DNA of 33,590 nt from Actinomycetota bacterium (GCA_013695465.1 JACDAL010000095.1:1-33590), one strand, 5' to 3'; positions 7,721-16,505 are shown, numbered from the stretch's first letter. A program made the numbers and translations. Notes: generated by a model not told the origin, from the letters alone.

Positions 7721-8638
7721 TCAGCCTTGGGCCCGGAACTGCCTCAGCGTCTTGATGTCGAGGCCCCTCACGAAGCGGCGCACGGCGCGGCCCGATCTAC
7801 GCAGGTCCCGCCGCGACATGTTCTTCACGGTGTCGGAGGGATCGTGATAGTTGGGCTCGGTTCCGCTCCACATGAACGCGCCCGGGATCCCGGCGAGCTC
7901 GAAGGGCCCGTTGTCGGAGCAGTCGCATATCGTCCGGTAAACGACGTCGAACCCCGCCCGCTTCAGGCGCCGGTACAAGGTGCGCGCCACCACCGGGTGC
8001 CCTATGCCCGCCGTTCCAATGATTAGCGGGCGACCGTCGGCGACCATGTCTACCGACACCATGCCGGCGACCCTGCGGCGTCCCTTCTTGCCCAGACGTT
8101 TCACAAACACGTTCGAGCCGACGTGATGGATGCCGTTCGAGCCGGACTCCTCGGAGCCGAACGCCACCAGCCGCACGTTGCGAGCATGCTTTCGGCCCGC
8201 CAAAGCACGTGCGATATCGATGAGGATGGCGACGCCCGAGGCGTTGTCGTTCGCCCCCGGCGCACCCGCGACCGTATCCATATGCGCTCCGAGAACGACC
8301 GGATAACGACGGGCTCCGGGCCACCACGCCACCACGTTCCTCGACGATCCTCCGTCGACCTCGAAGCGCTGCACGTTGGTGACGTAGCCTTTGTCCCGAA
8401 GCCTCCGCCGGAAGTAGCGCGCGGCGCGCGTCTCGGCATCGGTTCCTGTTACGCGCGGCCCGATCCTTCCGGCGAGACGGCGGACGTGGCGCATGGCGTA
8501 ATAAACGGAGAACGGCCTGATGCCCCGGCCGGCGGCCGCTGACGAGGAAAGCGCTTCGGGAGGAGGCGCGGCGGGAATTGCTCCGGCCTCGAGCATTAGC
8601 AACCCGACCAACAGCGCCAGCAGCGCGCGTCTAGCCAC
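7721..8638 (-). CDS. Secreted M28-family zinc aminopeptidase
   Basis: Peptidase family M28 (aminopeptidase S/Y type) with two zinc ions. Visible ligand motifs: GAHMDTV (His, Asp), NDNASGVA (bridging Asp), FGSEESGSNG (general-base Glu and ligand Glu), VSVDMVAD (Asp) and YHDPSDT (His). N-terminus RRALLALLVGLLMLEAGAIPAA is a signal peptide. The track starts at 8731, inside the divergent kinase gene; the GTG at 8638 places the Arg-Arg and hydrophobic core correctly for export and gives 305 residues. Only 18 bases separate this start from the divergent kinase ATG, so the promoters must be very compact. Confidence 0.92.
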   Translation of the reverse strand: MARRALLALLVGLLMLEAGAIPAAPPPEALSSSAAAGRGIRPFSVYYAMRHVRRLAGRIGPRVTGTDAETRAARYFRRRLRDKGYVTNVQRFEVDGGSSRNVVAWWPGARRYPVVLGAHMDTVAGAPGANDNASGVAILIDIARALAGRKHARNVRLVAFGSEESGSNGIHHVGSNVFVKRLGKKGRRRVAGMVSVDMVADGRPLIIGTAGIGHPVVARTLYRRLKRAGFDVVYRTICDCSDNGPFELAGIPGAFMWSGTEPNYHDPSDTVKNMSRRDLRRSGRAVRRFVRGLDIKTLRQFRAQG

Positions 8639-8656
8639 GGCCTTACAGTAGCGGCA

Positions 8657-10069
8657 ATGGCAAGAGAAAAAGCCCCCAAAGGGCCCATTCCTACCGGCTG
8701 GATGGAAAGAGGCGCCCGCTTGGCGGGCCAAACTGGTCTGTCGGCGGCGCGCTTCGTGGGCACGCGCTTCAAGTCGTTTGCGTCACCCGACCGGGCTCAG
8801 GAATACCTCGAGGGCTTCCACGAGCAGACGGCCCGCCAGCTCGTGCAGATGCTCGGTGAGATGAAGGGGGCGGCCATGAAAGTGGGCCAGCTCGCCTCTT
8901 TCTACGAGCTGTCGGATTCAGGCGAGCTTCAGACCTATCGCGATGCGCTCACAATGTTGCAGAACTCGGCGCCGCCCATGGACGGGAGCGCTTCACGCAA
9001 GGTGATCGAGGACGAGTTCGGTGCCCCCGCAGATGAGATCTTCTCGAACTTCGAAGACGAGGCCGTGGCCTCCGCCTCGATCGGCCAGGTGCACAGGGCC
9101 GAGCTAAAGACCGGTGAGAAGGTCGCGATCAAGGTGCAGTATCCGGGAGTCGACGAAGCGGTGCGCGCAGATCTCAAGAACGTCTCGGCGCTCACCAAGC
9201 TGGCGGTTGCGATCGCCCCCAACATGGATCCCAGCGAGGTAGCGCGCGAGGTCAAGGAGCGAGTCCTAGAGGAGCTCGACTACAAGCGCGAGGCCTCCAA
9301 CCAGATGCGCTTCCACGAACTTTACAAAGGGCATCCTTTCATCGTCATCCCGCGCGTTTATCCCGATTACTGCCGCACGAGAGTGATCACGCAGGAATTC
9401 ATCGAGGGCGAGTCGTTTCTATCGGCGCTCGACTGGGACAAGGCAGACAGAAACCGGTTGGGCGAGATATTGTTCCGCTTCTTCTACGGCAGCCTCAACC
9501 GCTTCAGGCTGTTCTCCGCCGACCCCCACCCCGGCAACTACCTCCTGCTCGGCAAGGACAAGGTCGCGTTCCTGGACTTCGGTCTCGTCCGCGCGCTGGA
9601 CCCAGGCACGCACGAGCACCTCCTCGAGATCATCCAGGCTCTCATCGCAGGCGACAAGGAGCGTGAGAGGAGGGCGCTGGAAGGACTCGGCATCCTTACC
9701 GCTCGGACCCCGGAGATCGACGCCATCTGGGAGCACCTAGTCGAGCTCAATAGGCCGGTGCTGGTGGACGGCGACTTCACCATCGACCAGGCGGTCGTGC
9801 AAAAGGCGGCCGCGGCCGGCTTCGACCCGCGCTCGGAGGCGTTCCAGGCCCTGAGGCGGCTGGGCGTCCCGGGGGTCATGGTCACCTTCAATCGCATGTC
9901 GTTCGGAGTGCACTCGGTGCTGGGCCGGCTCGAGGTGACCAACAACTGGCAGTCGATCGCACGGGAGCTGTGGGAAGGGGCCGAGCCCAAGACCAAGCTC
10001 GGCAGGGCCGAGCAACGCTGGCTCAAGAAGGCCCACCCCGACTGGGAGCCGCCGCTGGCCTCGCTGTAG
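8657..10069 (+). CDS. ABC1/AarF/UbiB-family atypical kinase
   Basis: A 470-residue UbiB-like protein-kinase-fold protein. Seen: the family-specific KxGQ motif (AAMKVGQLASFYE), the alanine-rich nucleotide loop ASIGQVHRAEL, the lysine strand VAIKVQYPG, EELDYKREA, the catalytic DPHPGNYLL and the metal-binding FLDFGLVR. These proteins have ATPase activity and act in quinone or lipid pathways; in actinobacteria the substrate is not defined. No membrane segments are evident at the C-terminus, unlike proteobacterial UbiB. Start is an ATG with no ribosome-binding site close by and a possible -10 (TACAGT) seven bases upstream, so the mRNA may be leaderless. Confidence 0.92.
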   Translation: MAREKAPKGPIPTGWMERGARLAGQTGLSAARFVGTRFKSFASPDRAQEYLEGFHEQTARQLVQMLGEMKGAAMKVGQLASFYELSDSGELQTYRDALTMLQNSAPPMDGSASRKVIEDEFGAPADEIFSNFEDEAVASASIGQVHRAELKTGEKVAIKVQYPGVDEAVRADLKNVSALTKLAVAIAPNMDPSEVAREVKERVLEELDYKREASNQMRFHELYKGHPFIVIPRVYPDYCRTRVITQEFIEGESFLSALDWDKADRNRLGEILFRFFYGSLNRFRLFSADPHPGNYLLLGKDKVAFLDFGLVRALDPGTHEHLLEIIQALIAGDKERERRALEGLGILTARTPEIDAIWEHLVELNRPVLVDGDFTIDQAVVQKAAAAGFDPRSEAFQALRRLGVPGVMVTFNRMSFGVHSVLGRLEVTNNWQSIARELWEGAEPKTKLGRAEQRWLKKAHPDWEPPLASL

Positions 10070-10173
10070 GCCCCCGCGGCTTGGCGGCCGCTTAGGTTGT
10101 TGCCTTCTCGCCCTCTGCGAGCGGAGTCTGCGGTGGTTTCATCCATCCTTGCGGCGAGGTTACGGTCGTGCCA

Positions 10174-11364
10174 ATGCCAGACGTAGTAATCGTTGGGGCG
10201 GGGATCGTAGGGGCTGCGACGGCGTACTACCTTGCCGAGGCTGGTGCCCGGGTCGAGGTCCTCGAAGCGACGGACATCGCGACAGGCGCTACCGCCGCCA
10301 GCTTCGCTGTGGATGTCTCCCGAGTGAAGACGCCTCGCCTGCTGTACGACCTGGCCGTCGCCGGCACCCGCGAGCATGAGGCACTCGAAGGCGCCTGGGG
10401 TGCGGCGCCGTGGTTGCATCGGGCACCAACCTTGGAATGGGCCTACGCAACGGAGGGCAGGGCCCGGTTGCGCGAGCGGGTGGCGAGGCTGCGTAGCTGG
10501 GGTTACCCGGCTGAATGGGTGTCGCGGGGAGAGGCGCGCGATGTGGAGCCCGCGCTCGCCCTATCCGGCAGCGCCCCGGAAGAGATCGCCCTGTTCCCGC
10601 AAGGGACTTGGTACGAGCCGACCGTCCTGGCAGGCGCATTGCTCGACCGTGCGCAGACTCGAGGCGCTCGCCTGCACGTCCATGATTCGGTCACGGCAAT
10701 GGAGACGGTGCAGGGCCACATCACCGTGGTTAGGACGGCGACCGGTCGTCGAATCAGCGCTGATGTGGTCATCAACTGTGCCGGGCCCGACGCCGCCAAA
10801 CTTGCCGCCCTCGCCGGTACGCGGCTCCCGCTGCGGCGCGTTCCGGGTCTGGTCGCAACAACCACGTCCAATCGGACTCGGCTCGGAACGATCCTCCACG
10901 CCGGAGATCTCAACGTCCGGCCCGACGGGGACGGGCGACTGGTCCTGCACTCCTGGGTCCAGGATGCCGGACTTGATTTGTACCCCGAGTCCGGCGACCG
11001 GGTGGACAAAGCCCAGCGCCTCCTCCATCAGGCGCGAACCATGCTTCCCGGACTGGCCGACGCCGAGGTGCAGGAAGGCCGCGTCGGCGTGCGCCCGGTG
11101 CCGCCCGACGGAATGCCCCTTGTGGGCTTCACGGCCGATGTGGACAACCTCTACGTGGTCGTCTCTCACAGCGCTGTACACATGGCGCCCCTCCTTGGCC
11201 GCCTCGTCGCTCGCGAGCTGACGCTCGGGCGCGAAGACCGCCTGGAGCCATTCCGTCCCACCCGTCTCCAGGGTGATGACGAGCACGAGCCGCTAGACGA
11301 GAGCGCACGCAACATGCTTGCCATGGTGACGGCGGCATCAAAGGGGCCTGCCCATGGGCGATGA
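10174..11364 (+). CDS. FAD-dependent oxidoreductase (DAO family)
   Basis: D-amino-acid oxidase / glycine-sarcosine oxidase-like flavoprotein. N-terminal Rossmann motif VVIVGAGIVGAATAYYLAEAGARVEVLEA (GxGxxG plus terminal acidic residue); second FAD contact VVINCAGPDAAKLA; C-terminal GVRPVPPDGMPLVGFTADVDNLYVVVSHSAVHMAPLLG. The track starts at GTG 10168; ATG 10174 (MPDVVIVG) places the dinucleotide fold at the usual distance. Substrate (an amine or amino acid) is not predictable. It overlaps the alpha/beta hydrolase gene by 11 bases, implying cotranscription and possibly a shared pathway. Confidence 0.9.
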   Translation: MPDVVIVGAGIVGAATAYYLAEAGARVEVLEATDIATGATAASFAVDVSRVKTPRLLYDLAVAGTREHEALEGAWGAAPWLHRAPTLEWAYATEGRARLRERVARLRSWGYPAEWVSRGEARDVEPALALSGSAPEEIALFPQGTWYEPTVLAGALLDRAQTRGARLHVHDSVTAMETVQGHITVVRTATGRRISADVVINCAGPDAAKLAALAGTRLPLRRVPGLVATTTSNRTRLGTILHAGDLNVRPDGDGRLVLHSWVQDAGLDLYPESGDRVDKAQRLLHQARTMLPGLADAEVQEGRVGVRPVPPDGMPLVGFTADVDNLYVVVSHSAVHMAPLLGRLVARELTLGREDRLEPFRPTRLQGDDEHEPLDESARNMLAMVTAASKGPAHGR

Positions 11365-12184
11365 CCCTTCCGGCTGGAGTCTCACGCGCCGCGCTGCCAC
11401 CGCGCTCGGGGAGATCGCCTGGGACGTCTACGGCGGCGGGCCGCCCGTCGTGCTTGTACACGGGACACCCAGCCGCTCGGTGCTGTGGCGCAACGTCGTG
11501 CCGGACCTCGCCAAACGTTTCACCGTGTACGTCTTCGATCTGCTCGGCTTCGGCCAGTCCGAGCGTTCGGAGGCCCAGCAGCTTTCGATCCGCTTGCATG
11601 CGCAGGTGCTCGCAGAGCTCGTCCGGATTTGGGACCTCGACTCGCCCGCCCTAGTTGGGCATGACATCGGTGGTGCGGTGGTGTTGCGAACCCACCTGCT
11701 CGAGGAGACGGCGGTATGTCAGATCGCTCTGATCGACGCCGTGGTGCTGCGGCCCTGGATTACGCCGACTACGCGGCACATGCAGGCCCACCTCGACGTG
11801 TACCGGACCATGCCCACACACATCTTTCGCGAAATCGCCGCCGCTCATCTGCGCACCGCCACATACCGGCCCATGAACCCCGTCGTGTTTGCCGGTTACT
11901 TCGAGCAATGGGAAGGCGAGTGCGGCCACCAACTCTGGATTCGCAACGTGCGGGGCTTCGATGAGCGGGATACAGCCGAGTTCGAGCCGCTGCTCAACCG
12001 CGTAACCATCCCCACGCGCATCATCTGGGGGGCACACGACGCCTGGCTCGATCCGGACGTAAGCACCCAGATCCAGCGTCGCCTGCCCGCCGCCGACCGA
12101 GTTCTGATTCCCGACGCGGGACACTTCTCACCCGAGGACCAACCAGCCCGGGTCGCTCAAGCACTCGACGAGTTCCTCGCCTGA
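11354..12184 (+). CDS. Alpha/beta hydrolase with Asp nucleophile (dehalogenase/epoxide hydrolase-like)
   Basis: A 276-residue alpha/beta hydrolase. Oxyanion motif VLVHGTPS, GFGQSE, and a nucleophile elbow VGHDIGG with Asp (about residue 104) where esterases carry Ser. An Asp nucleophile is typical of haloalkane or haloacetate dehalogenases and epoxide hydrolases. Further on, IIWGAHDAWLDPD supplies the acid and IPDAGHFSPED the catalytic His. The specific substrate cannot be called: the residue after the nucleophile is Ile rather than the Trp or Arg seen in many characterised relatives. The ATG lies inside the 3' end of the upstream flavoprotein gene, so both are probably one transcription unit. 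Confidence 0.88.
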   Translation: MGDDPSGWSLTRRAATALGEIAWDVYGGGPPVVLVHGTPSRSVLWRNVVPDLAKRFTVYVFDLLGFGQSERSEAQQLSIRLHAQVLAELVRIWDLDSPALVGHDIGGAVVLRTHLLEETAVCQIALIDAVVLRPWITPTTRHMQAHLDVYRTMPTHIFREIAAAHLRTATYRPMNPVVFAGYFEQWEGECGHQLWIRNVRGFDERDTAEFEPLLNRVTIPTRIIWGAHDAWLDPDVSTQIQRRLPAADRVLIPDAGHFSPEDQPARVAQALDEFLA

Positions 12185-12262
12185 GGTCTTGAGAGCGGTG
12201 CTTGATCGTCCTCTCTGGACCTCAGCTCAAGTTTTCGGTCGCTAGTCGTCTTCTATGCATGC

Positions 12263-14014
12263 TCAACCGCCGGGCCTCGCACCCGGCCCCCGAGAAAGCT
12301 CACCTTTCGCCATCGCTCCCGGGTTCGTTATCGCCCCCTCGGAGGCCGACGCCACCGACAGCGCGTACTTGGCGAACACACCGCTTGTGTAGCGGGGCGC
12401 CGGTGGATTCCATTCCGCCAGACGCTTGCCGATCTCTTCGTCGGACAGGTTCACGCGCAGCTCTCTCGCGTCGACGTCAATCTCGACGATGTCACCTTCC
12501 TCGAGGGCCGCGATCGGACCCCCATGGGCCGCCTCCGGCGCAATGTGGCCGACCATCAAACCGTGCGTCGCGCCCGAGAAGCGCCCGTCGGTGATCAGCG
12601 CCACAGACTCGTCCAGGTCCTCACCGACGAGGGCCGCCGTCACCGCGAGCATCTCTCGCATTCCGGGGCCGCCGGCCGGACCCTCGTAACGGATCACGAC
12701 GACATCCCCGCGCACGATCAGACCCTTCTTGACCGCCTCGAAGCAGTCGTCCTCGGAGTCGAAGACGCGCGCCGGTCCGCGGTGAAAGAGCCGTTCGTGG
12801 CCGGCGAGCTTGACCACTGCTCCTCCGGGAGCGAGGTTGCCCCGCAGAATCGCCAGGCCTCCGCTTTTTTTGAGGGGCCGGTTGGCCGGTACCACAACTT
12901 CTTGGCCGGCCGTCTCACGCGCACCCGACGCGATCTCCCCGAGGGTGCGGCCGTCGACCGTGAGGGCGTCGGAATGTAGCAGTCCGGCGCGATCAAGCTC
13001 CCTCGCCACCAGCGCCATTCCGCCCGCTTCGTACATGTCCACGGCGGTGAACCTTCCACCCGGCTTGAGGTCGGCGACGATCGGCGTACGTGCGGCAATC
13101 ACGTCGAAGTCATCAATCGAGAGCTCGACCCCCAGCTCGCGTGCAATCGCCAACATATGGAGGACTCCGTTGGTCGAGCCTCCCGTCCCCGCCACTGATG
13201 TGATGGCGTTCTCCAATGCAGCACGCGTGATGATCTGGGACGGCCGTACGTTCTTGCGGGTGACCTCGACTGCGACCTTGCCCGCCTGTTCCGCGGCCGC
13301 CTTCTTGCCCGGGGCGGTCGCCGGAATGTCGCCTAGACCTGCCGGAGTGATGCCGAGAAACTCGACCGCAGTCGCCATCGTGTTTGCGGTGAAGTGCCCA
13401 CCGCAGGCGCCCGCGCCGGGACAGGCGACGTTCTCGAGCGAATGCAGATCCTCGGCAGAGAGCTTTCCGGCGGCGTGGCGGCCGACCGCCTCAAAGACGT
13501 CTTGGAGCGTCACATCTTTGCCCCGCCAGCGTCCCGGAGCGATCGAGCCCGAATAGAGCACGAAGCCCGGGATGTCGAGCCGGCAGAGGGCCATGACCGC
13601 TGCCGGAATGGTCTTGTCGCAACCCACGAGGCACACGAGCCCATCGAAGAGATGTCCGCGTGCGACGAGCTCGATCGAGTCCGCTATCACCTCCCGGCTG
13701 ATGAGCGAGGCGCGCATTCCCTCGGTCCCCATCGACACGCCGTCTGAGACCGAGATCGTGTTGAACTCCATCGGAGTCCCCCCGGCGACCCTTATCCCGG
13801 CCTTGACCTGAGCCGCCAGCTCCCGCTGGTTGAGGTTGCACGGCATGGTTTCGAGCCAGGTGGTGGACACGCCGATAATCGGCTTGGAGAGGTCCTGATC
13901 CGAAAAGCCGACCGCTTTGAGCATCGCTCGGGCCCCGGCCCGATCGGTCCCGTCCGTGAGCCGGCTGCTGATGCGCTTGGCGGGATCCGAGGGCTGCGAA
14001 TAAGGGTCGGTCAT
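12263..14014 (-). CDS. ilvD: Dihydroxy-acid dehydratase
   Basis: Third common step of valine/isoleucine synthesis: dehydrates 2,3-dihydroxy-isovalerate or -3-methylvalerate to the 2-keto acids. Length 583. Motifs: [13 protein letters not shown] (cluster Cys), [14 protein letters not shown] (Cys), [18 protein letters not shown] (third Cys region), [21 protein letters not shown] and [20 protein letters not shown], containing the active-site Ser near the C-terminus. Start ATG has AGGAG at good spacing. It is divergent from the ilvB operon across about 240 bases holding several inverted repeats; with that operon it supplies the common pathway except the transaminase. Confidence 0.97.
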   Translation of the reverse strand: MTDPYSQPSDPAKRISSRLTDGTDRAGARAMLKAVGFSDQDLSKPIIGVSTTWLETMPCNLNQRELAAQVKAGIRVAGGTPMEFNTISVSDGVSMGTEGMRASLISREVIADSIELVARGHLFDGLVCLVGCDKTIPAAVMALCRLDIPGFVLYSGSIAPGRWRGKDVTLQDVFEAVGRHAAGKLSAEDLHSLENVACPGAGACGGHFTANTMATAVEFLGITPAGLGDIPATAPGKKAAAEQAGKVAVEVTRKNVRPSQIITRAALENAITSVAGTGGSTNGVLHMLAIARELGVELSIDDFDVIAARTPIVADLKPGGRFTAVDMYEAGGMALVARELDRAGLLHSDALTVDGRTLGEIASGARETAGQEVVVPANRPLKKSGGLAILRGNLAPGGAVVKLAGHERLFHRGPARVFDSEDDCFEAVKKGLIVRGDVVVIRYEGPAGGPGMREMLAVTAALVGEDLDESVALITDGRFSGATHGLMVGHIAPEAAHGGPIAALEEGDIVEIDVDARELRVNLSDEEIGKRLAEWNPPAPRYTSGVFAKYALSVASASEGAITNPGAMAKGELSRGPGARPGG

Positions 14015-14219
14015 GACTTGCTCCTTGGCTCAGTCGTGCATTGGGGGTCGGCCGGCAGGCCGACGATACAAGCAGAGCGCCTGCCCTCGTCGGCTGGTCC
14101 GGCGGAGCCGAAGCGCCCAAGTTGGGCGTGAGAGTACCCAAAACAGCACTCAGGAGCCCATCGTGAGGGAATGAGCAACCCGGGGAGCGCTAAGCCGGGT
14201 CCACAAGGCGGCTTCGAGT
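14015..14219. other. ilvD / ilv-leader intergenic region with three inverted repeats
   Basis: Gene-free stretch upstream of ilvD. Seen: GTCGGCC-ggca-GGCCGAC (14047-14064), the near-perfect palindrome CGCCCAA-g-TTGGGCG (14114-14128), and ACCCGG-N11-CCGGGT (14178-14200). The middle one has the size of a dimeric repressor site; the first could be an RNA hairpin in the ilvD 5' UTR. I found no branched-chain-rich leader peptide on the ilvD strand. Function is not established. Confidence 0.55.
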
Positions 14220-14248
14220 TTGACATCGTTCAACATGTGCCCCATACT
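14220..14248 (+). promoter_or_regulatory. Predicted sigma-70-type promoter of the ilv operon
   Basis: A consensus -35 TTGACA (14220-14225) and a -10 CATACT (14243-14248) separated by exactly 17 bases. Transcription would start near 14255, only about three bases before the leader-peptide ATG at 14258, so the leader mRNA would be leaderless or nearly so. Confidence 0.72.
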
Positions 14249-14257
14249 TTGCCGCTA

Positions 14258-14347
14258 ATGGACCGACACGAACACCGCGCCCTCAGTCTAGGAGCCGCGC
14301 GCGCCCTGGGTCACCCCTTCCTGATCAACCTCGTACTTATTAGCTAG
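14258..14347 (+). CDS. ilv operon leader peptide (attenuator)
   Basis: A 29-codon ORF, too short for the ORF track, starting ATG GAC CGA and ending in TAG. Its C-terminus reads FLINLVLIS: six of the last nine residues are Leu, Ile or Val, directly before the stop. Stalling on these codons under branched-chain amino acid starvation is the classic attenuation sensor. It follows a good promoter and precedes a strong intrinsic terminator, then the ilvB operon. No ribosome-binding site is visible, consistent with leaderless translation. The composition and architecture make chance unlikely; the mechanism is inferred from known ilv leaders. Confidence 0.82.
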   Translation: MDRHEHRALSLGAARALGHPFLINLVLIS

Positions 14348-14348
14348 C

Positions 14349-14429
14349 GCGCGCCCTTCGGCCTCCAAGGCCGCAGGAACGTGCGCAAACCCTCCGAGAA
14401 CCGGGGGGTTTTTTGATGGCCGCAAACCC
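14349..14429 (+). promoter_or_regulatory. ilv attenuator RNA structures
   Basis: After the leader stop, GCGCGC (14349-14354) can pair with GTGCGC (14381-14386, one G-U), enclosing a CGGCC/GGCCG hairpin (14359-14373). The terminator follows. The motif CGCAAACCC occurs twice (14384-14392 and 14421-14429), so GGGTTT (14406-14411) can pair either upstream, forming the terminator, or downstream with AAACCC at 14424-14429. This offers mutually exclusive folds. Which fold is ribosome-controlled is inference. Confidence 0.55.
14387..14414 (+). terminator. Intrinsic terminator of the ilv attenuator
   Basis: AAACCCTCCG (14387-14396) pairs with CGGGGGGTTT (14402-14411) over 10 bp with a single G-U wobble and a five-base loop, and a six-T run (14409-14414) follows. 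It lies between the leader peptide and the first structural gene, the position expected for attenuation. Confidence 0.82.
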
Positions 14430-14458
14430 GTGAAGCAACGACCTAGCAAGGAGAAGCG

Positions 14459-14722
14459 ATGAAGGCAGAGATCTACGACCGCAACTACGTCGGAAGCGCT
14501 GAGTGGACCGCGCCCGGTGCGGTGAGGCTGGAGCTTGCCGACGAAACCAGAAGATCCTGGTTCGAGCGCTACTTTCAGACGGAGGATTCTTTTCTGACAG
14601 GGCTCCTGGGCTCGGAGGAGATCGCCGCCGAGCGGCGCGATAGCTCACAAGAGGCTTTCTCACGAGCGTTGTTCAACCTCGCTGCCTATTCCTACCGGGT
14701 CCGGGGCGGGGGGCGGCCGTGA
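14459..14722 (+). CDS. Small uncharacterised protein, first gene of the ilv operon
   Basis: 87 residues (MKAEIYDRNYVGSAEW...), not recognised. It is soluble-looking, acidic in the middle (LELADETRRSWFERYFQTEDSFL), with no signal peptide, membrane segment or Cys cluster; a short beta-rich N-terminus followed by helices is plausible. AAGGAG sits well placed before the ATG, and the codon usage resembles the neighbours, so it is likely translated. It lies between the attenuator terminator and ilvB (34 bases upstream of ilvB), and is thus under the same control as the pathway. A role in the pathway is possible but not shown. Confidence 0.7.
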   Translation: MKAEIYDRNYVGSAEWTAPGAVRLELADETRRSWFERYFQTEDSFLTGLLGSEEIAAERRDSSQEAFSRALFNLAAYSYRVRGGGRP

Positions 14723-14756
14723 TTCGAATCCGCGTTCAGGCTAAGAGGGGAAGACG

Positions 14757-16505
14757 ATGACAACAGGCGCTCAATCGCTCGTGCGCTCGCTGGAGAGCGC
14801 CGGATGCGAGGTGATTTTCGGGATCCCCGGAGGGGCGATCCTCCCCGCCTACGATCCGCTGCTGGAATCCTCCATCCGCCACATTCTCATGCGGCACGAG
14901 CAGGGGGCCGGGCATGCCGCTGAGGGCTACGCACATGTCACCGGCAAAGTCGGCGTGTGCATGGCGACGTCGGGGCCCGGCGCCACCAATTTGGTCACCC
15001 CGCTTGCGGATGCGTTCATGGACTCGGTGCCCGTGGTCGCGGTCACCGGCCAGGTGCCGCGCGCAGTCATCGGTAACGACGCCTTCCAGGAGGCCGACAT
15101 CTGCGGCATCACGCTGCCGATCACCAAGCACAACTACAAGGTGATGGATGTAGACGAGATTCCAGAGGTCATTGCGGAGGCATTTCACATCGCTTCGAGC
15201 GGCCGCCCCGGGCCCGTGTTGGTAGACATCCCCAAGGATGTGCTGCAGGCGCAGACCGTGTTCGAGTGGCCTCAGTCCATCAACCTGCCCGGCTACCGGC
15301 CCATCGCGCAACCCAACGGCCGCCAGATCAGGTCCGCAGCGCAACTCATCAACGAGTCTCGCCGTCCGATTCTCTACGTCGGCGGAGGGGTTCTGAAGGC
15401 CCGCGCAGCAAAAGAGCTCATGCACCTGGCGGAGGCGATCGGCGCGCCGGTTGTCACCACATTGATGGCGCGCGGCGCTTTTCCAGACAACCATCCCTTG
15501 TGCTTGGGGATGCCCGGCATGCATGGCTCTTATGCGGCGGTGACCGCAATGCAGAGATCAGATCTGCTCATCAACATCGGTGCCCGCTTCGACGACCGCG
15601 TCACCGGAAATCTCCAAGGGTTCGCTCCCGAGGCCAAGATTATCCATGCCGACATCGACCCGGCCGAGATTGGAAAGAATCGGGCTGCGGATGTGCCCAT
15701 CGTCGGGGACGCGCGCAGCGTGATCGTCGAGCTGACCAGGGCCGTGGTTGAGAAGATGTCGGTGGACGGGCGCCCCGATCTCAACGCATGGCACGAGCTG
15801 GTGTCGTCGTGGAGCCGGGACTATCCGATCGCCTACAAGCAGGAAGACGACGGGCCGATCAAGCCGCAGTTCGTCGTCGACGTCTTCGATCAAGCGCTTC
15901 AGGGTGAGGCAGTCGTCGTAACCGGGGTGGGGCAGCACCAGATGTGGGCCTCTCAGATCATGTCCTGCAACCGCCCCTACTCGTGGGTTACCTCGGGAGG
16001 GCTCGGAACGATGGGCTTCGCGGTCCCCGCGGCCCTCGGTGCCAAGGTGGGGCGCCCCGACGACCGTGTGGTCGCCATAGACGGCGACGGATGCTTTCAG
16101 ATGACCGCGCAGGAGCTTGCCACCGCGACCCTCAACCACACGCCGTTCATAGTCGCCATCTTGAACAACGCTCATCTGGGCATGGTCAGGCAGTGGCAGG
16201 AGCTTTTTTACGACGAGCGCTACTCGGAGGTCCACCTGCCCCAGGACGTGCCCGACTACGCCATGCTGGCCGAGGCCTATGGCGCGGTCGGGCTGCGGGC
16301 GACGAGGCCCGAAGAAGTGGAAACGATCGTCGACAAGGCCCTGGGCGTTGACGATCGCCCCTGCGTCATCGACTTTCGAGTTGACTCGACCGAGATGTGC
16401 TTCCCGATGATCCCGGCGGGTGCCAGCAACGACGAAATCATCCTCGGCCCTTCGTCTCCCGACGAGCCGGCCGCCGCCGAAGCCGATATCAGGAGAACGG
16501 CGTGA
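14757..16505 (+). CDS. ilvB: Acetolactate synthase, large (catalytic) subunit
   Basis: ThDP-dependent condensation of pyruvate with pyruvate or 2-ketobutyrate, first common step of Val/Leu/Ile synthesis. 582 residues, three-domain layout: ThDP-PYR domain with [13 protein letters not shown] and the catalytic Glu48 in [14 protein letters not shown]; central FAD domain (RFDDRVTG); C-terminal ThDP-binding domain with the GDGCFQM ... NN motif (about residue 443). [10 protein letters not shown] matches the herbicide-site Trp region of AHAS. A GGGGAAG precedes the ATG. It overlaps ilvN by four bases, fitting coupled synthesis of the two subunits. Confidence 0.97.
   Translation: MTTGAQSLVRSLESAGCEVIFGIPGGAILPAYDPLLESSIRHILMRHEQGAGHAAEGYAHVTGKVGVCMATSGPGATNLVTPLADAFMDSVPVVAVTGQVPRAVIGNDAFQEADICGITLPITKHNYKVMDVDEIPEVIAEAFHIASSGRPGPVLVDIPKDVLQAQTVFEWPQSINLPGYRPIAQPNGRQIRSAAQLINESRRPILYVGGGVLKARAAKELMHLAEAIGAPVVTTLMARGAFPDNHPLCLGMPGMHGSYAAVTAMQRSDLLINIGARFDDRVTGNLQGFAPEAKIIHADIDPAEIGKNRAADVPIVGDARSVIVELTRAVVEKMSVDGRPDLNAWHELVSSWSRDYPIAYKQEDDGPIKPQFVVDVFDQALQGEAVVVTGVGQHQMWASQIMSCNRPYSWVTSGGLGTMGFAVPAALGAKVGRPDDRVVAIDGDGCFQMTAQELATATLNHTPFIVAILNNAHLGMVRQWQELFYDERYSEVHLPQDVPDYAMLAEAYGAVGLRATRPEEVETIVDKALGVDDRPCVIDFRVDSTEMCFPMIPAGASNDEIILGPSSPDEPAAAEADIRRTA

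Noticed and set aside
7507-7755. 82-residue plus-strand ORF between LysM and M28 genes
   Set aside because: No family resemblance and its 3' end runs into the antisense of the peptidase gene; the inverted repeat lies inside it.
14011-14226. Possible ilvD leader peptide on the minus strand (LALPGLLIPS segment)
   Set aside because: The hydrophobic residues are not near its stop, the frame runs into ilvD, and no terminator lies between it and ilvD.
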